From Phoronis australis (lineage: Eukaryota; Phoronida; Phoronidae): a DNA stretch of 37,448 nucleotides. The notes beneath the pieces are model-generated. The model saw only the letters and a list, made by a program, of their open reading frames with translations, was not told the origin of the DNA and made no database searches. The stretch lies in NCBI GenBank assembly GCA_002633005.1, contig NMRA01000251.1:539100-576547 (forward strand), in the 5' to 3' direction. Numbering within the stretch: the first letter of the stretch is position 1; each line of letters begins with the position of its first letter. A program made the position numbers and the translations under genes. This document shows, piece after piece, positions 21,326 through 32,440 of the stretch.

Positions 21326-21665
21326 TGGTCGTCAACAATATTCGGCCCACCACCTTTCCGTAGCAGATAATTTTCCCGTTCGCGATACCTTAAAGTGGCG
21401 TCCGGAGCACGTTTCACCTTCTTCCCCAAAAGCATCTGCCAGTGGTTTATTTTAGTAGATAGTTAAATGAAACCTCCATGAAATGGACCCCCATCTTTTG
21501 ACACGTTTTCAACGAACTAAAAAGTTTTTTTAAAAGGCCGGAGATAGTTGTTGAATGACCTTTGTAAGTAATGTGTCGTGCTACACCGGTCAACGGACCT
21601 AAACTACCCGTTACACCACTAATGTCCCCTGGCTACAGACAATAGTGATAGGCATATTGAAGTAG

Positions 21666-21666
21666 N
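21666..21666. other. Single n at duplication junction
   Basis: An unknown base sits exactly where copy 1 stops and copy 2 begins. This supports a forced contig join rather than a biological tandem array. Confidence 0.95.
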
Positions 21667-22652
21667 TTTTTATGAAATTAAACAGTGAAAATATATATTC
21701 TGATTATTTTTATGTTTTATCTAACTCAACTAGATTGTCAGAAACTTGTACTGTAATGAGGCATGGACCGCTTAAGCTCGCCAAAAATATCTTTCAAACA
21801 ATTCCCAACAAACGTACCATCGAGTAACGTCTAGTACACATTAATTCACTTTCCAATGTGAGGAATTTTCCAGAAAAAATCAGAACTAAATTCACGATTT
21901 TTGAAATACATGTGAAGGAAAAACTGTGGTTACCACAGAGTTTCTAATCTCCATCTCACTTATGATAAATGCGCTCAGTCAGTTGCTTGAGGTCAAAGGT
22001 CCCACACTTTCCATTTAAGGGAAATGTGTTACGTGTTTGTGAATTTCAGTGAAGCTTTTTGATATTTATCCCATACGCATTGAATCAGTAGAACGCAATA
22101 TGGCCATGTAATAATGTTTTCCGTATTCACCTCCCGCACTACTTCAACAGTGACCTATGACATGGAAATTTCAAAAGGTAGGTCAGTGTCGCTAGCCGGT
22201 TCGATCATCAAACTTTCCGAATATAGTTTAAAGTAATACAGTTGCAGCAGTATAAATAACACTCGACATGCAACCAGGCCTTAAACGTAATATCTGGTAC
22301 AAAACTATTAATTATATGACACTTCTGTCTCAGTTTTCAATTTGCTAAATTTATACCGTCTGCAACTCAGGCACCGATTCCTCGGTACCTACAATATCAA
22401 ATGTTGTTATTTAACTATTTTCAGGAGATGTTTCAAGTTCAATGAAAAGTTACCCTTGTTTTCATCTTTGTTATCTCTTCAAGTAATAAATCGTTACATT
22501 TAAAACTGTTTCTTTTACTAGAGGAAACTTGCAACCTAACGCGCAAGTACATACATATAGGATGTGATCCGCCACGTGAAGAGTCTGAGTGAAGTATTTA
22601 AAAAATCTGCCGAAAAAATGAAAGAAACTTGGGAATTCGAAGTGTATGGGAT

Positions 22653-22792
22653 AAATACAAAACGTACCTCGATTGTCATAAAAGAAGTAATATCCCACTG
22701 GACATTATTCCTTCGGTCTCGGTCGATACGCGAAATAATGTCTCATGGAATATTACTTCATGTACGCCACTCTGGGTACGTTTTGTGTATTT
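22653..22792. repeat. Imperfect hairpin within copy 2
   Basis: Counterpart of 18427-18566. Both arms are present with minor substitutions, and the loop sequence TCGGTCTCGGTCGATACG is retained. Confidence 0.65.
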
Positions 22793-25239
22793 GCTAGTCG
22801 ACATAGCCTGGTACAGAATACCCCCCGTGACAGGAAATAATGCGCGGTACTGAGCATTGTTGGTCCATCTGCAAAGCAAAAAAATGTGCGTGAGACGAGA
22901 AAAATGGTTCCTGAGAAGGGAATAGCACACGCGAGAGAATAAATTTGTGCACGGGCGAGTCCGAGCCGTGTACAGGCAGGGAAGTCCACGTATCTTTATT
23001 CGTAAAATACACATTCAATTCGGCTGAGCAGTTACATTCGATAATCACAGCAAGTCAGTTTCCGTGCCCGTTGGCTAAAGGTAGTCACACAGGATTACCA
23101 CCCGTTGCTTACCCGTTATGTATCTAGTAAAAGGTTGTGATACTGGAAACATGGCGATTTAATAAATTATGGATAAGCAGTTGTGCTTGGTGTACTTTTG
23201 TAGTTGGTCGATTTATATAAAGAATGCGACTTCTACATTTCAATAATGTAGCAGGCATCATAGACTACAGTTGCGAATCTGTTGTCAAAAATCTATGATG
23301 GCATAAAATTCTTTGAAAATTTCATCGTTACCGCCACTTGCCATGAAAATATTTAAGACATGCAATCAAGATAAATGCTACTGAAAAAGAAGTTAAATTT
23401 TATTTAAGCGAGCCCTATGTTACAGTTATTTATGCGTTGAGCTTACACGACTTCTTAGCAACGAAGGTAAGTGAACAAACTGCTTTGTTTCCAAGACATA
23501 TTTAAAGATAACATCACAATGATAGCACCAATGAGCTATCTTACTGGTTAGCACGACGATAGAAATGTTAACCGGAAAGGTATTTTTGCCTGAAAATGTC
23601 CATTTCAACTTCTCATACTTCTCATATTGACTGATTTGGAAGTCACAAAATATAGAATAATTTGAGCCCACGTGCCGATTTTTTATTTAAATTTTGTGGA
23701 AACTGGCCTTCTGAGAGTGACGAAAGCTTACTAATTGTTATAATTTCACAACGTTTGACACACAATCATGTTAAAAATCAGTCTTGGACTAGCTCTACCA
23801 TTGAATATATTTAAGATTTTGTGACTCCCTTCTCGCAAGTTCTGCTGTTCAGCACGCCTTTGGTTCCGCCAGGTTCCGGCTGGACGCCATTTTGCTGTGT
23901 TTTGTGAACACGACGCCATACAGTGCTTCAAAACGGACACGGTTAAACCTAATTACAAAAGGAAAAGAGTGAGATTTACTTCCATCATCGTGTATCCCTC
24001 TAAAAATTACCTTTCGTAACATAAATGGTTGTACGATTTCACAAAAACAGAAAAATAGAGGCAATCAATTCCATCATTGGGCGGGCGTTCTTTCCGTGAG
24101 AGGCCCTTTAAGAAGTTGTCAATAAAAAGCACGAAAAAAGTTGCCATGGATGCCATCAACGGACCCTATTCAAGGTCTGGGCACTTAAGTATGAAAGGAC
24201 CCATAATTTCAAAAAATCAGGAAATTAGCACCAGAGAATCTGCTGTCTGTTTAATTTTTATCAAGTGATATACAATTTTGGGAACAAATGATAAAAGACA
24301 GTGACTGATGACTCCGTTATTTTTTGCCGGAGAGGGGTCGATGGTGAAATATATCTTTGCATTCCCTAAAATTGTCTTCTTGATAAAAATCCAGTAAAAT
24401 AGTATTCTTTACAGAAACTATGCTTTACAAATTTTCTTGAGTTCGAAATATATGCATGAATGATTACGCGTACGTAAATAGGCCCCATAACAACGATGTC
24501 CTGGCCAGGGCCCTCAAAGGGTAAATCAAGCGCTGGCCGTTGACAAATGTTCTCTTGAAATTTCTCTCTTCCTCATGTATTGCTTTTCTCGACTGCCTCC
24601 GGGGACAAGCCTGTACCGGTTGCGACGGCTTAACCCTGACGACAGCTCACTGGAATTGTCAGACAACAGAACTTTTCTACTATACTTCGTATACACATTC
24701 TTCGCACACGGTCATTATTTCCGGTTCCCACTTTTCAGTCTGCACGTGAGATTGGTGCATATCATACTTCTTGCGCAGAACACCTGTAGCAACTTTTAGC
24801 ACTGCATTCTGGTCAGCATTCGCATCTGAAAAGAACATTAAGTTACCAATACAAATTTTGTATTTAGCCGTATGTCCTAAGACACAGTGAGATGAAGGAG
24901 AGTATCTACAGATTTTCCAAATTTTATGTATGATTATGCATAATTATCAAATCTGTTTGTATTTTGACTGTACTCAGCGGTATATACTGTAAAACTGCAT
25001 GCGAAATAGTTTACTGGGAACATTCCCGGATACAGGTCTATTTGCCATTATTTGTGAACTTACTATATGTCTGTTGATGTAACCGGCGAAGTTAACTCGG
25101 GAATAAAAAGTTATTATTATTCTATGTTGTGGCGTCTTAGTGTTTGCAATCAGCCACCAATAAGAGACTGCGTTTTTTGGGAGTTGGCTTGATAATGTTT
25201 CCGATTGAATCGAAGAATTATGGCTATATCCCTTCAATT

Positions 25240-25525
25240 TTCGGATCCTCAAGGGATGCACGCATCCAGGGAGGGCTCGAGGGCTCAAACGAGCCCACCA
25301 TTTGGCGAAGTGGGTAAAAAGGTCCACCTCAGAGAAACAAAAAGTCCGAGAAAACGAGACAAAAGTCCACTAAAAAGGCGCAAACGCACAGTTGCACAGT
25401 TCACACACCTGAAGGTGGTACCCCGTTTTTTATTTAGTCCTCCCGCTTTTTTGTTAGCAAAAGGTCCACTTTGTCAGAGATTCGAGCCCACCCCCCCATA
25501 TTAAAAGCTGGGTGCGCGCATGCAG
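25240..25525. mobile_element. CTCGAG-type repeat (copy in 4.2-kb repeat 2)
   Basis: Apparently identical to 21040-21325, as it lies in the identical 3' part of the duplication. The inverted relative at 33150-33430 is clearly diverged. Confidence 0.6.
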
Positions 25526-25943
25526 TGGTCGTCAACAATATTCGGCCCACCACCTTTCCGTAGCAGATAATTTTCCCGTTCGCGATACCTTAAAGTGGCG
25601 TCCGGAGCACGTTTCACCTTCTTCCCCAAAAGCATCTGCCAGTGGTTTATTTTAGTAGATAGTTAAATGAAACCTCCATGAAATGGACCCCCATCTTTTG
25701 ACACGTTTTCAACGAACTAAAAAGTTTTTTTAAAAGGCCGGAGATAGTTGTTGAATGACCTTTGTAAGTAATGTGTCGTGCTACACCGGTCAACGGACCT
25801 AAACTACCCGTTACACCACTAATGTCCCCTGGCTACAGACAATAGTGATAGGCATATTGAAGTAGTATTTGGTCATTGTGTCACAGAGAGAAGTGACATG
25901 GTTTGCTCCGGCAGCCGTACAGGAGGACCGTGGTGATACTTAC

Positions 25944-26078
25944 CCACGGCGAGGTGAACAGCGGCGGCATTTTTGTTGACAGTGAGCGCCCACACCTGGA
26001 GATTATGAACAGCCTTGACTCCCTTTATGGACTGCATGTCTTTCTTAATGCTGGGGAGGTCGATATTTGGTGGCACGG
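25944..26078 (-). CDS. ZnT/SLC30 zinc transporter, internal exon
   Basis: A 135-nt exon with acceptor TTCTCCCAG|CCGTG and donor GTGG|GTAAGT, open throughout. It encodes VPPNIDLPSIKKDM, then IKGVKAVHNLQVWALT, then AAAVHLAV. This is the ferredoxin-like cytoplasmic C-terminal domain of vesicular cation diffusion facilitators (SLC30A2/3/4/8 group), where P-x-x-(I/L)-(D/N), V-x-x-(V/L)-H-(S/N)-L-x-(I/V)-W-(A/S)-L-T and VH(I/L)A are conserved. The domain mediates dimerisation and zinc sensing; the family exports zinc into vesicles in exchange for protons. The two reading phases at its edges fit the position of the penultimate exon in vertebrate relatives. No membrane-helix exon was found at higher coordinates and no last exon at lower ones, so the introns are long or this is an isolated fragment. 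Confidence 0.75.
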
Positions 26079-26394
26079 CTGGGAGAAACGAAGGTTAGCG
26101 TCAAATAATACGAGTAACGTTTTTTGAGCGAAACAAACAAAATATGTTAAGTTTCAGACGTGTATAACAGATATCAGGAAGGCATAATTCTGCTGGCGTC
26201 AATTTTCATCGGTGTTTGGTACACTGCATATTACTGGTTTTCTTGAACCAATAATTTTTGCTGTATAAAACACTGAAATGAACTGGAAATTTTTTTGTTT
26301 TCAAACCAGTTTGATTTGAAAACAACAATAGGCTTACATTTCGTAACATGGTCTGAGCGTGGTAATATTGGTATGCCACTTGCTACAGACAGGT

Positions 26395-26830
26395 CTGCGT
26401 ACTTAGCCAAATATCAACCAAACCGTAGATTTTAACTCTGTAAACCTTTATATTTTCTCAAAGTAGAAAGACTGTAGAATTTGAATTTGTAACTTTCATC
26501 AATTTATACTTAAATTGGGTCACGTGACCATGCTTAGTAAGATTTAGAAAAAAAGAAATGTGGATACCAAAACAACGGTATCAATAACATGATTAAATTT
26601 TATTTCGGAAAAATTTTGAAAGTGAAATCTCAAGTTACAGTTTTTAAAATATTTCGCTTTTGTTTCATGCAATTTAAATTTTTTTGTGAAAACCATAAAA
26701 GTCCTATTTTTATAGTCCCTCATGCAAAATGAAAAAAAAAAATCCATAGAACATTGTATCTGAAAGTGTCATATGAATCTAATCGGCCGTTTCTGATACA
26801 TAATGTTCCGAAAGTAGTCAAGTTTGTAAT
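26395..26830. repeat. AT-rich dispersed repeat, copy 2
   Basis: Diverged, collinear relative of 6830-7290 in the same orientation, again containing the ACGTGACCA motif (here in GGTCACGTGACCATG) and CCCTCATGCAAAATG. It probably lies in a ZnT intron. The family is not recognised. Confidence 0.5.
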
Positions 26831-28229
26831 GTTTCTTTGTCACCCACAAAAAATAAATTGAGAAAGGTGCCTGAGACTGTGCGACATGATTGCAAGTCTC
26901 TGCGAGTTACTCAAGGAATTTGGAATCTGTTATTAACGTTTCGACACCTTTTGAAGACTCCCTCGCGAATGCTGCTCGCAGTTTGTGGCTGCGCAGTGAG
27001 ACGTCGCTTTCCTCGCGAGACCGTGCTCTACAGAATGCAGCCCTTGATATTGCATGTCCCGCTGCATCTTACAGCCTGAAAATTTTAAGTGCTCAAAAAT
27101 GCTGATGCGGCACACCTGAGTGGCCCTGTCACTATTCAGTGTTTCCTTTTCCCACTGAAATTACTAAGCAAAACCTTGTTAAGCCAAATATGTTACAAAC
27201 CTTTTCCAACATACCAGGACACAAAATGTCCTTATACTCAAACTAATCGTTTAGATAACTGGCAGGTAAAGAGGGTACCAAAATAGCATCGTTATTGAAA
27301 CTTTCCACGATTGGACCGATTTATGTCAATCCCACGTGACTGACCTGTCAATTCATGTAAAGGTAAAACCTTATCGTGGCATGGAAATTTTCGACACCCG
27401 TAAATTAGAGTTAACAAACTTTTAAAAAGTCCGACTTAGACTTAGGTAGGGATGCCCTTTTAACGACTACTGTGACATCATATATATGTTTGTCTAATGG
27501 ATACGGACATGCAAACATACCAATCTGGGCAGGGGGCCACAGAGGAGGCTTACAAAAGCGTTTCTGTGACAACTTTAGATATTTTTTCATATCACAACAA
27601 ACCATTGTCTTATAAAAGTAAAAAGTTTGTTTAAACTTGTACATTTTCATAAATTTGATTTTAAAATGTGGCTAATTCAGTAAATTGGCCACGAATTAGA
27701 ACCTGAAAGCAGTGAGGTTGCATCCAGTCACAAGAACAGGCACAGGATTTCACATTAAAATGCAAATTTTAAGGTAAATTTATGAATTTAGGAGTGTCAC
27801 TTGATGGTGAAAATGGATACACCATTGCACACTTTTGAATACTGTTATTGAGATTGTAAACAGAAATGAATTATCAAACTGACAACGTCGCAACTTGATT
27901 TGATTCCACATAGGTCAAACTGGGAAGCACTTGTTTTTAAAAAAAAAATCAATTTACCTCCTTTATTACGAACATTTTAAAAGTTGCGTTACTTAGCAAA
28001 CTGGGAGCATTTTTTCTTTAAAACAAAATTAAATAAACCCCGAAATTTCAAGAGAAAAGTCAGTCAAAACAGAAACTGACAATATTTGTGGTTTTGACCA
28101 TCCAAAAGAACCTCCTCAGATTTTAGAATGTTTGGATTTAATGCAATATTGATTTGAACTTTTTTAAAAGAAAAAGTATTTTTAAATAAATTGATTGCAT
28201 TGTCAACACCAAATAAAAACAGAGCTCGT
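26831..28229. other. Non-coding, with a CpG-richer patch at 26870-27110
   Basis: Mostly AT-rich and featureless. The patch 26870-27110 has overlapping forward frames of 71 and 80 codons with balanced composition (for example ARSLWLRSE, RALQNAALDIA) and could be a decayed transposon gag or ORF1 fragment. I cannot assign it to a family. Confidence 0.3.
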
Positions 28230-28870
28230 CTCTTAATCTCCAGCCTCTTAATTTTCCTCGACCTCCAACTCCTTCTCAGACGACGCTCTTATTTACGTAA
28301 ATGACCTCCACAAATCCACTTCTCTCTCGACCCTTATGTATCCTGATGATACCTGTCTTATACACACACCTTCCTCTACAAAACCAATAAACAATAAAAC
28401 TGAAGTCGGCCAGACATATTCAATCAACAAACTGTCGTTAAATGCCACCATGTGTCACGTCCCTAAGAAAACAATGAGTTGAAACATACGTCAAATTTTT
28501 TTGCTAAGCTTACTAAAAGCTGTTAAAACCTAAACATTGCTAAAACACCTTTTGAGGACTCCTTATCCTGGTATGAACATAGAAATATGGTAGAAAAAAA
28601 TTGCACAAACTTGTGGTGTACTCAATAAACACAAGACGATTTACTACTCCTTGTTCTAAACTCACTTAATTTTTGGCATCACAACATTATCTGGCCATGC
28701 AAAATTGTCAGCAGATTACAATTCCTTCAGAACGAGCTTTAATGACCCATGGAACGTGAAAACAGATTCAGTTGCCTTATTCAAAGTCTGTGGTTACCAG
28801 TCACTGAAACAGAATTCGACCTGTTCGCAAGGTATTTTTACGATTTGTAAAATTTTGAATTTCTGTTGAT
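28230..28870 (+). pseudogene. LINE reverse transcriptase relic, plus strand
   Basis: The forward frame reads LIYVNDLHKS, then LMYPDDTCLIHT, matching the CR1/jockey-type RT sequence YVNDL...(F/Y)ADDT, with Pro replacing the Ala of the catalytic YADD box. About 400 bp later, in shifted frames, remnants such as ASQHYLAMQNCQQ, LQNRAL-like and MTHGT fit the post-RT thumb/connection region. Several frameshifts and stops show it is dead. Upstream RT fingers and the endonuclease are absent, so it is 5' truncated. Confidence 0.65.
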
Positions 28871-29147
28871 GTCAATTCATTTTTCTTTTTGTTTCAAATT
28901 TCAAAAAAAACGATCTCTTACCTGCTCGTTACTTCATCGACATTTCTCCCACAAGTCAAAACATTTCACGTTATTTGGGATGGCAAGACATAGAGGTTGC
29001 ACATTTCCCTTACGTGGAAAATGTTACCTTTGACCTTTTAATATAAATAATACAATGGCGTCTTCCAACAGCATACAATCAGATTTAGAGGCAATTGATG
29101 TGAGTCTTAAATATTTAAAATTACTTATAAATTGGTGTCGTAGTATT

Positions 29148-29199
<52 letters not shown>
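29148..29199. repeat. (AT)n microsatellite
   Basis: About 25 TA dinucleotides without interruption. Confidence 0.95.
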
Positions 29200-29204
<5 letters not shown>

Positions 29205-29404
29205 AATCGCTAGCTTCACTGGCTTGCCTCATACTGTGCTGTCGACCTCAGATTCGGAGTGCAATCACACAAGTCATGAGAATATGCCTTTAATATCCAT
29301 ATCGTCAGATGTTTATCGAATGACTGTGAGTGCATGTGCGCATTTATCATTGGTGGCATTGAGATAAGAAACTCTGTGTTGAGACATTTTCTGGAAATTC
29401 CAAA

Positions 29405-29530
29405 GAATAAATCACAAAAGCATAATTTTTGAAATACGCGCGAAACAAAAATCTGTAGCCACCGCAGAGTTTCCAATCTCCTTCCCACTTAAATAAATGT
29501 GAGCATGCGCTCACAGTCATTCGACAAAAA
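29405..29530. repeat. Fragment related to the 4.2-kb repeat
   Basis: Blocks TTTTTGAAATAC, AAA-CTGT-G--ACC-CAGAG, CTAATCTCC/CCAATCTCC, CACTTA and GCATGCG-TCA--GTCA match 17670-17755 in the same order. The 4.2-kb unit therefore contains at least one older dispersed element. Confidence 0.5.
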
Positions 29531-29642
29531 CGACAGATTGTCATTATCTCCAATGCGATTATTTGTATTATAAAGGCCTTTCACCCAAATTACAATAAAC
29601 AAAAAAAATTAAACAGGCACATTTCACACGCAATCAACCCAT

Positions 29643-31715
29643 TTAAGAGTTGTTCTCGTCTTTTAAGGGAACAAAATACACATATTTAACAACAGATATA
29701 TCTGGATCAGCTAGCAGGCGTATACAGGTTGGATGCTTCCATTGAACTTCCAACATAAAACATGACCTAAGTTCACAATATCCCTTGCAAATCAACAGGA
29801 AGTGGTATTCATCCCCTACAAGGCCATCATTGCAAATCAAACATAATCTATTATAATATTCCACTTTCTCGTGTCTACCCACTTCCATATGCAGTCTACG
29901 GTTGGAGCAACGTAACCAAGTAAACGCTTGAATAAGACTAACTTAAGATATGGTTCAAAACAGTGCAGTCTTAAAGTTACAGTAGTATTTAACTCTTTGC
30001 GCGATGATCTGGGACTTCGATAAATTCGTTCAGATACGTGATAAACAATAGTGGGTTGATCATTTCTGGTGCCGACAGAACAGACAAAAAAGTCGGTTAA
30101 CCCTTCTCGGGTCCTTATGCATGAACGTAATTTGCTGTACATCAGTGGATTTCAGAACTTGAAGTACGTTACCATGGACACCATTTTTTGTAATCTATAC
30201 CAGAATAGCATGTGGGGAACTCTGTCAAACGCCTTCGAAAAGTCGACAAAAGCACAATAAAAACGACCCGTAATATCTTTTTGGCACATGGCCTGAAGCG
30301 TAAACATTTGGTCCTGAGTGCAATAGCCCTAGCGGAATCCCGCCTGTGATTCACGAAGTTCATCATGTGCCTCAGCCCAGGTACTAAGCCGGTTGTTCAA
30401 AAGTTTGGTGAATAGCATTCCTACTGCTGACGACAATGAGATACCTCCATAATTGTTCTCATCTTCAGTGTTACCCTGTTCAAACAATTATTGCGTCAAA
30501 CCAGCCCTGTGCATGGGCGGCGCAGCACTGAAAAAAGTGGGGCCCCCCTGTGATGCACCGCCTATAGAATATGTGCGGCGTAGCGCTGAAAAAAAGTAGC
30601 CCTCAGCCCCCTATGGTGCGCCACCCATGCTGTGGGTAGTGACCTTTAGCGAGAATTCCACTGAAAAACAGTTACAATACATTAACAATAGCTACCCTCG
30701 TACTGCTCAACATCTCAAACACAACATGATCAATGCCGGCTGCTTTGCCGTTTGCTAGATCCATTATAGTGCAATCAATTTCCTCACCTGAGAAACAAGT
30801 GTTCATATCACTGGGTAGATTTTGTCTCAAGCATCACAATAATTGTCATGATTTTCTTGTCGTCTTAGGACCGCATTTGACATAGTGTCGCTCGGTTCCA
30901 TCCGTTCATTGAGCAACAAATTAAAATACATGTACCAACATTCTGGAGTTATCAAAGTTTCCTTCGGACTACTATTAAAATTTGATTTTACCAGAGCCCA
31001 GAATTGCTTTGGATTATTTCTACTATCCAAAATATTTTCTAGCAACTTCGATTGATGCTCTTTTTCTTTTGCTTTGTATAACATGCGAAATTGTTTCTTA
31101 TTTTCTTTGTATACTGCCAATTTTCCAGGGGAAATATTCAAAGAGTGATTTTTTTAGTTTTTTGCAGTTTGTAATTCTTTGTCCCTCCCAGGGGGGTTGT
31201 TTGCTCTGCCGTTTACAAAAAAAATTATCTTTAAGCATTGCCATCGATGTAGCATTTTGTTTATAAATATTTGTGACACCATCTGTTGCACTTTCTATGT
31301 CGCTTCCAGCAATTTGTTCAACTATTCGGTCTAGACTTTCTGATAGGCAATTTGAGAACAATTCACGGAATTCTGCTACACGGCCACTATCCCACTTCAG
31401 GCGAATGTGCGATTGCGATGTTGATTGGCTAACGCTACAACGACTGTCATACACACAATTACCTGCATTATTACAAACAATAGGGAAATGATCAGACTCG
31501 TGAACTGTGCGATTAAAATCTGAAATATGTTGAAATAGACTCGTTGATACGATCAAATAGTCTGCAGTGCTACAACCACCAACTCTGGCTCCTACCGTTA
31601 AGAATATACATGTTTAAGTCACAACACATCTCAACATAATTTACAGTTTCATCCTTAGACTGCCTGGGCGAACAAAATGTGTCACTATCGTACCAATCTT
31701 TTTTAAAAATGGCGT
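29643..31715 (-). pseudogene. Degenerate CR1/jockey-like LINE ORF2, minus strand
   Basis: Read right to left, the pieces keep ORF2 order. First is the endonuclease C-terminal part (SKDETVNYVEMCCDLNMYILNGR near 31600-31690, frameshift, then HESDHFPIV near 31480-31500). Next is a lysine-rich linker with NNPKQFWALVKS near 31000. Then come RT fingers and palm (NYGGISL, LLNNRLSTWAE, SQAGFR with a stop, and motif A AFVDFSKAFD near 30240). After a deletion beyond VGTR removes the YADD region, the C-terminal Cys/His motif CLICNDGLVGDEYHFLLIC follows at about 29790-29850. Stops, frameshifts and a nested 120-bp repeat show it is inactive. The complete protein would be near 1,000 aa. Confidence 0.85.
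30512..30633. mobile_element. GCAGCACTGAAAAAAGTGGGG repeat nested in the LINE
   Basis: Second copy of the dimeric element seen at 14143-14290: GGGCGGCGCAGCACTGAAAAAAGTGGGG, then CGGCGTAGCGCTGAAAAAAAGTA and TATGGTGCGCCACCCAT. It splits the minus-strand LINE between the linker and RT parts, so it inserted after the LINE. Confidence 0.7.
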
Positions 31716-31959
31716 GTTTCCAAAAGAATGGACAAAATCCATTATAGTACCGATATTTAAGGGCGGTGCCAAAATTCCTGAAAATTTCAGGGGAATATCC
31801 CTCATGCAAGTTACAGCCAAAATATTCGAAAAAATATTGTGCCAGCGACTTCAAAAATGGTCGGAAAGAGAAAAGGTAATTAGTATGTCTCAAGCTGCGT
31901 TTAGGAAAGGACACAGTACGGTGAGTAGTATAGTAAGTCATTTAGCACGCCTGTTTTGA
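31700..31959 (+). pseudogene. LINE RT N-terminal fragment, plus strand
   Basis: An open frame ending in TGA reads FPKEWTKSIIVPIFKGG, NFRGISL, AKIFEKILCQRL and QAAFRKGHST. These are RT motifs 0-1 of a CR1/jockey-like ORF2 (W-x-x-(A/S)-x-(I/V)-x-P-(I/L)-(F/Y)-K-G-G, (Y/F)RGISL, Q-x-G/A-FR-x-G-x-ST). It abuts the endonuclease of the opposite-strand LINE head-on at about 31700-31715 and stops before motif A, so it is a separate truncated copy or the product of an inversion. It is less decayed than its neighbour. Confidence 0.8.
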
Positions 31960-31967
31960 GGCTCCTC

Positions 31968-32178
31968 GGTCAAAGGTCAAAGGTCACCAAGGTCAAGGTC
32001 ATCAATGTCACCAAGGTCAAGGTCATCGGTGTGAAAGGTCAAAGGTCACCAAGCTCAAGGTCATCAATGTGAAAGGTCAAAGGTCATCAATGTGAAAGGT
32101 TAAAGGTCATCAATGTGAAAGGTCAAGGTCATCTGTGTGAAAGGTCAAGGTCATCTATGTGAAAGGTCAAAGGTCACG
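31968..32178. repeat. AGGTCA-rich minisatellite
   Basis: Irregular tandem units of 18-23 bp: AATGTGAAAGGTCAAAGGTCATC and shorter AAGGTCAAGGTCATC variants. Nearly every unit holds AGGTCA, often doubled as AGGTCAAAGGTCA or AAGGTCAAGGTCA. It directly follows the end of the LINE RT fragment. Confidence 0.9.
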
Positions 32179-32320
32179 TGTAATAACGGCAATCGGAAGG
32201 GACACCATCCGCCTACCGGACGGATGTGTCAATGACGTCACGCCTCATGACGTAATAGGTTTAATTNATTTACTATTTATAAATGCCGGCAAATGGTTTA
32301 ATTGCGTTAATATAAGAAGC

Positions 32321-32322
<2 letters not shown>
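32179..32322. other. Short unique stretch with one n
   Basis: Separates the AGGTCA array from the CA array. It contains CACGTG at its left edge, a GACGTCACGCCTCATGACGTAA segment with two ACGTCA/TGACGT (CRE-like) cores, and an unresolved base at 32266. Nothing coding is seen. Confidence 0.35.
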
Positions 32323-32386
<64 letters not shown>

Positions 32387-32440
32387 CACACACACATAAG
32401 TAAATGCATACATACATACGTACATACACACATACATGCC
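32323..32440. repeat. (CA)n-(CGCA)n-(CATA)n compound microsatellite
   Basis: (CA) about 16, then GCAC tetramers, (CA)n, and ATAC/ATGC tetramers to about 32440. It is similar in make-up to 5354-5473. Confidence 0.9.

Larger units (their letters stand above)
17463..21665. repeat. 4.2-kb direct repeat, copy 1
   Basis: Collinear with 21667-25865. From 17463 to about 20537 the copies differ by scattered substitutions and small indels. From 20538 to 21665 I see no difference over 1,128 bp. The copy ends AGTAG before a single n. No host exon is identified inside; the ORFs are short and are not preserved as a coding sequence would be. Parallel ORFs in the two copies merely reflect the duplication. 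Confidence 0.9.
21667..25865. repeat. 4.2-kb direct repeat, copy 2
   Basis: Second copy, continuous on its right with the ZnT exon region. Copy 1 is continuous on its left with unique DNA. Each copy therefore has only one natural flank, as expected when two haplotype contigs are abutted. Confidence 0.9.

Noticed and set aside
29216-29553. Minus-strand ORFs of 90 and 68 codons
   Set aside because: They run through a fragment of a dispersed repeat (29405-29530) and show no domain.
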